From: an uncultured Eubacterium sp.
GTDB taxonomy: Bacteria; Bacillota; Clostridia; Peptostreptococcales; Anaerovoracaceae
NCBI GenBank assembly: GCA_937894585.1
Contig: CALBGO010000123.1
Coordinates: forward strand, 1-29,295
Reading direction: 5' to 3'
Length of the DNA stretch: 29,295 bases
Shown here: positions 29,288 through 29,295 of the stretch, one piece after another
Numbering within the stretch: the first letter of the stretch is position 1
Layout of the letters: every line of letters starts with the position of its first letter
The notes under the pieces: model-generated
Database searches by the model: none
Seen by the model: the letters and a program-made list of their open reading frames with translations, nothing else
What the model was told of the DNA's origin: nothing
Program-made: the position numbers and the translations under genes

Positions 29288-29295
29288 ATATTTGC

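Overview
This window is about 29.3 kb of bacterial chromosome at moderate GC, and every credible gene lies on the minus strand. The gene content points to an anaerobic, amino-acid-fermenting member of the Clostridia: coenzyme B12-dependent glutamate mutase, methylaspartase, a citrate-lyase-type citramalate lyase, a class I Fe-S hydratase, strong GGAGG ribosome binding sites and sigma-54 use. A family near the Peptostreptococcales/Anaerovoracaceae is only a guess. No rRNA, tRNA, CRISPR array or intact transposase gene is visible.

Reading the minus strand from high to low coordinates, the first block (28.8-13.7 kb) is a nearly complete glutamate fermentation locus. The operon at 28778-25421 encodes a P-loop/AlaRS-editing-like protein, the two subunits of a fumarase-type hydratase (probable mesaconase) and a GntR regulator. 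Next comes glmS-glmL-glmE (24657-21400), the glutamate mutase system, behind a promoter that contains a 17-bp palindrome. Then mal-citG (21077-18668) and citD-citE-citF-citC-citX (18385-13743) follow. Together they can convert glutamate to 3-methylaspartate, mesaconate, citramalate, and finally acetate plus pyruvate, so the 'citrate lyase' genes are best read as citramalate lyase.

The second block (13.1-10.4 kb) is an ECF sigma factor, its zinc-finger anti-sigma factor, and a bacteriocin-immunity-type ABC transporter in which both genes are broken.

The third block (9.7-1.5 kb) is a tight seven-gene nickel operon: larE-larB-larC, which make the nickel-pincer nucleotide cofactor, followed by a NikB-NikC-NikA-NikDE importer with a fused double ATPase. 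No LarA-type user of the cofactor is in the window. The operon is preceded by a hairpin-rich leader ending in an intrinsic terminator. The left end holds a DUF3842 gene and the 5' half of an iron-containing alcohol dehydrogenase. That half-gene has a near-perfect sigma-54 promoter but is cut off at the window edge, perhaps by an insertion sequence.

Two further patterns stand out. First, a structured repeat of about 310 bp built from AAATGACA.../...TGTCATTT hairpins occurs at 13351-13663 and again at 28961-29255. Second, degenerate short tandem repeats have expanded inside conserved enzymes (LarC, CitC, CitG) and in two spacers within operons.
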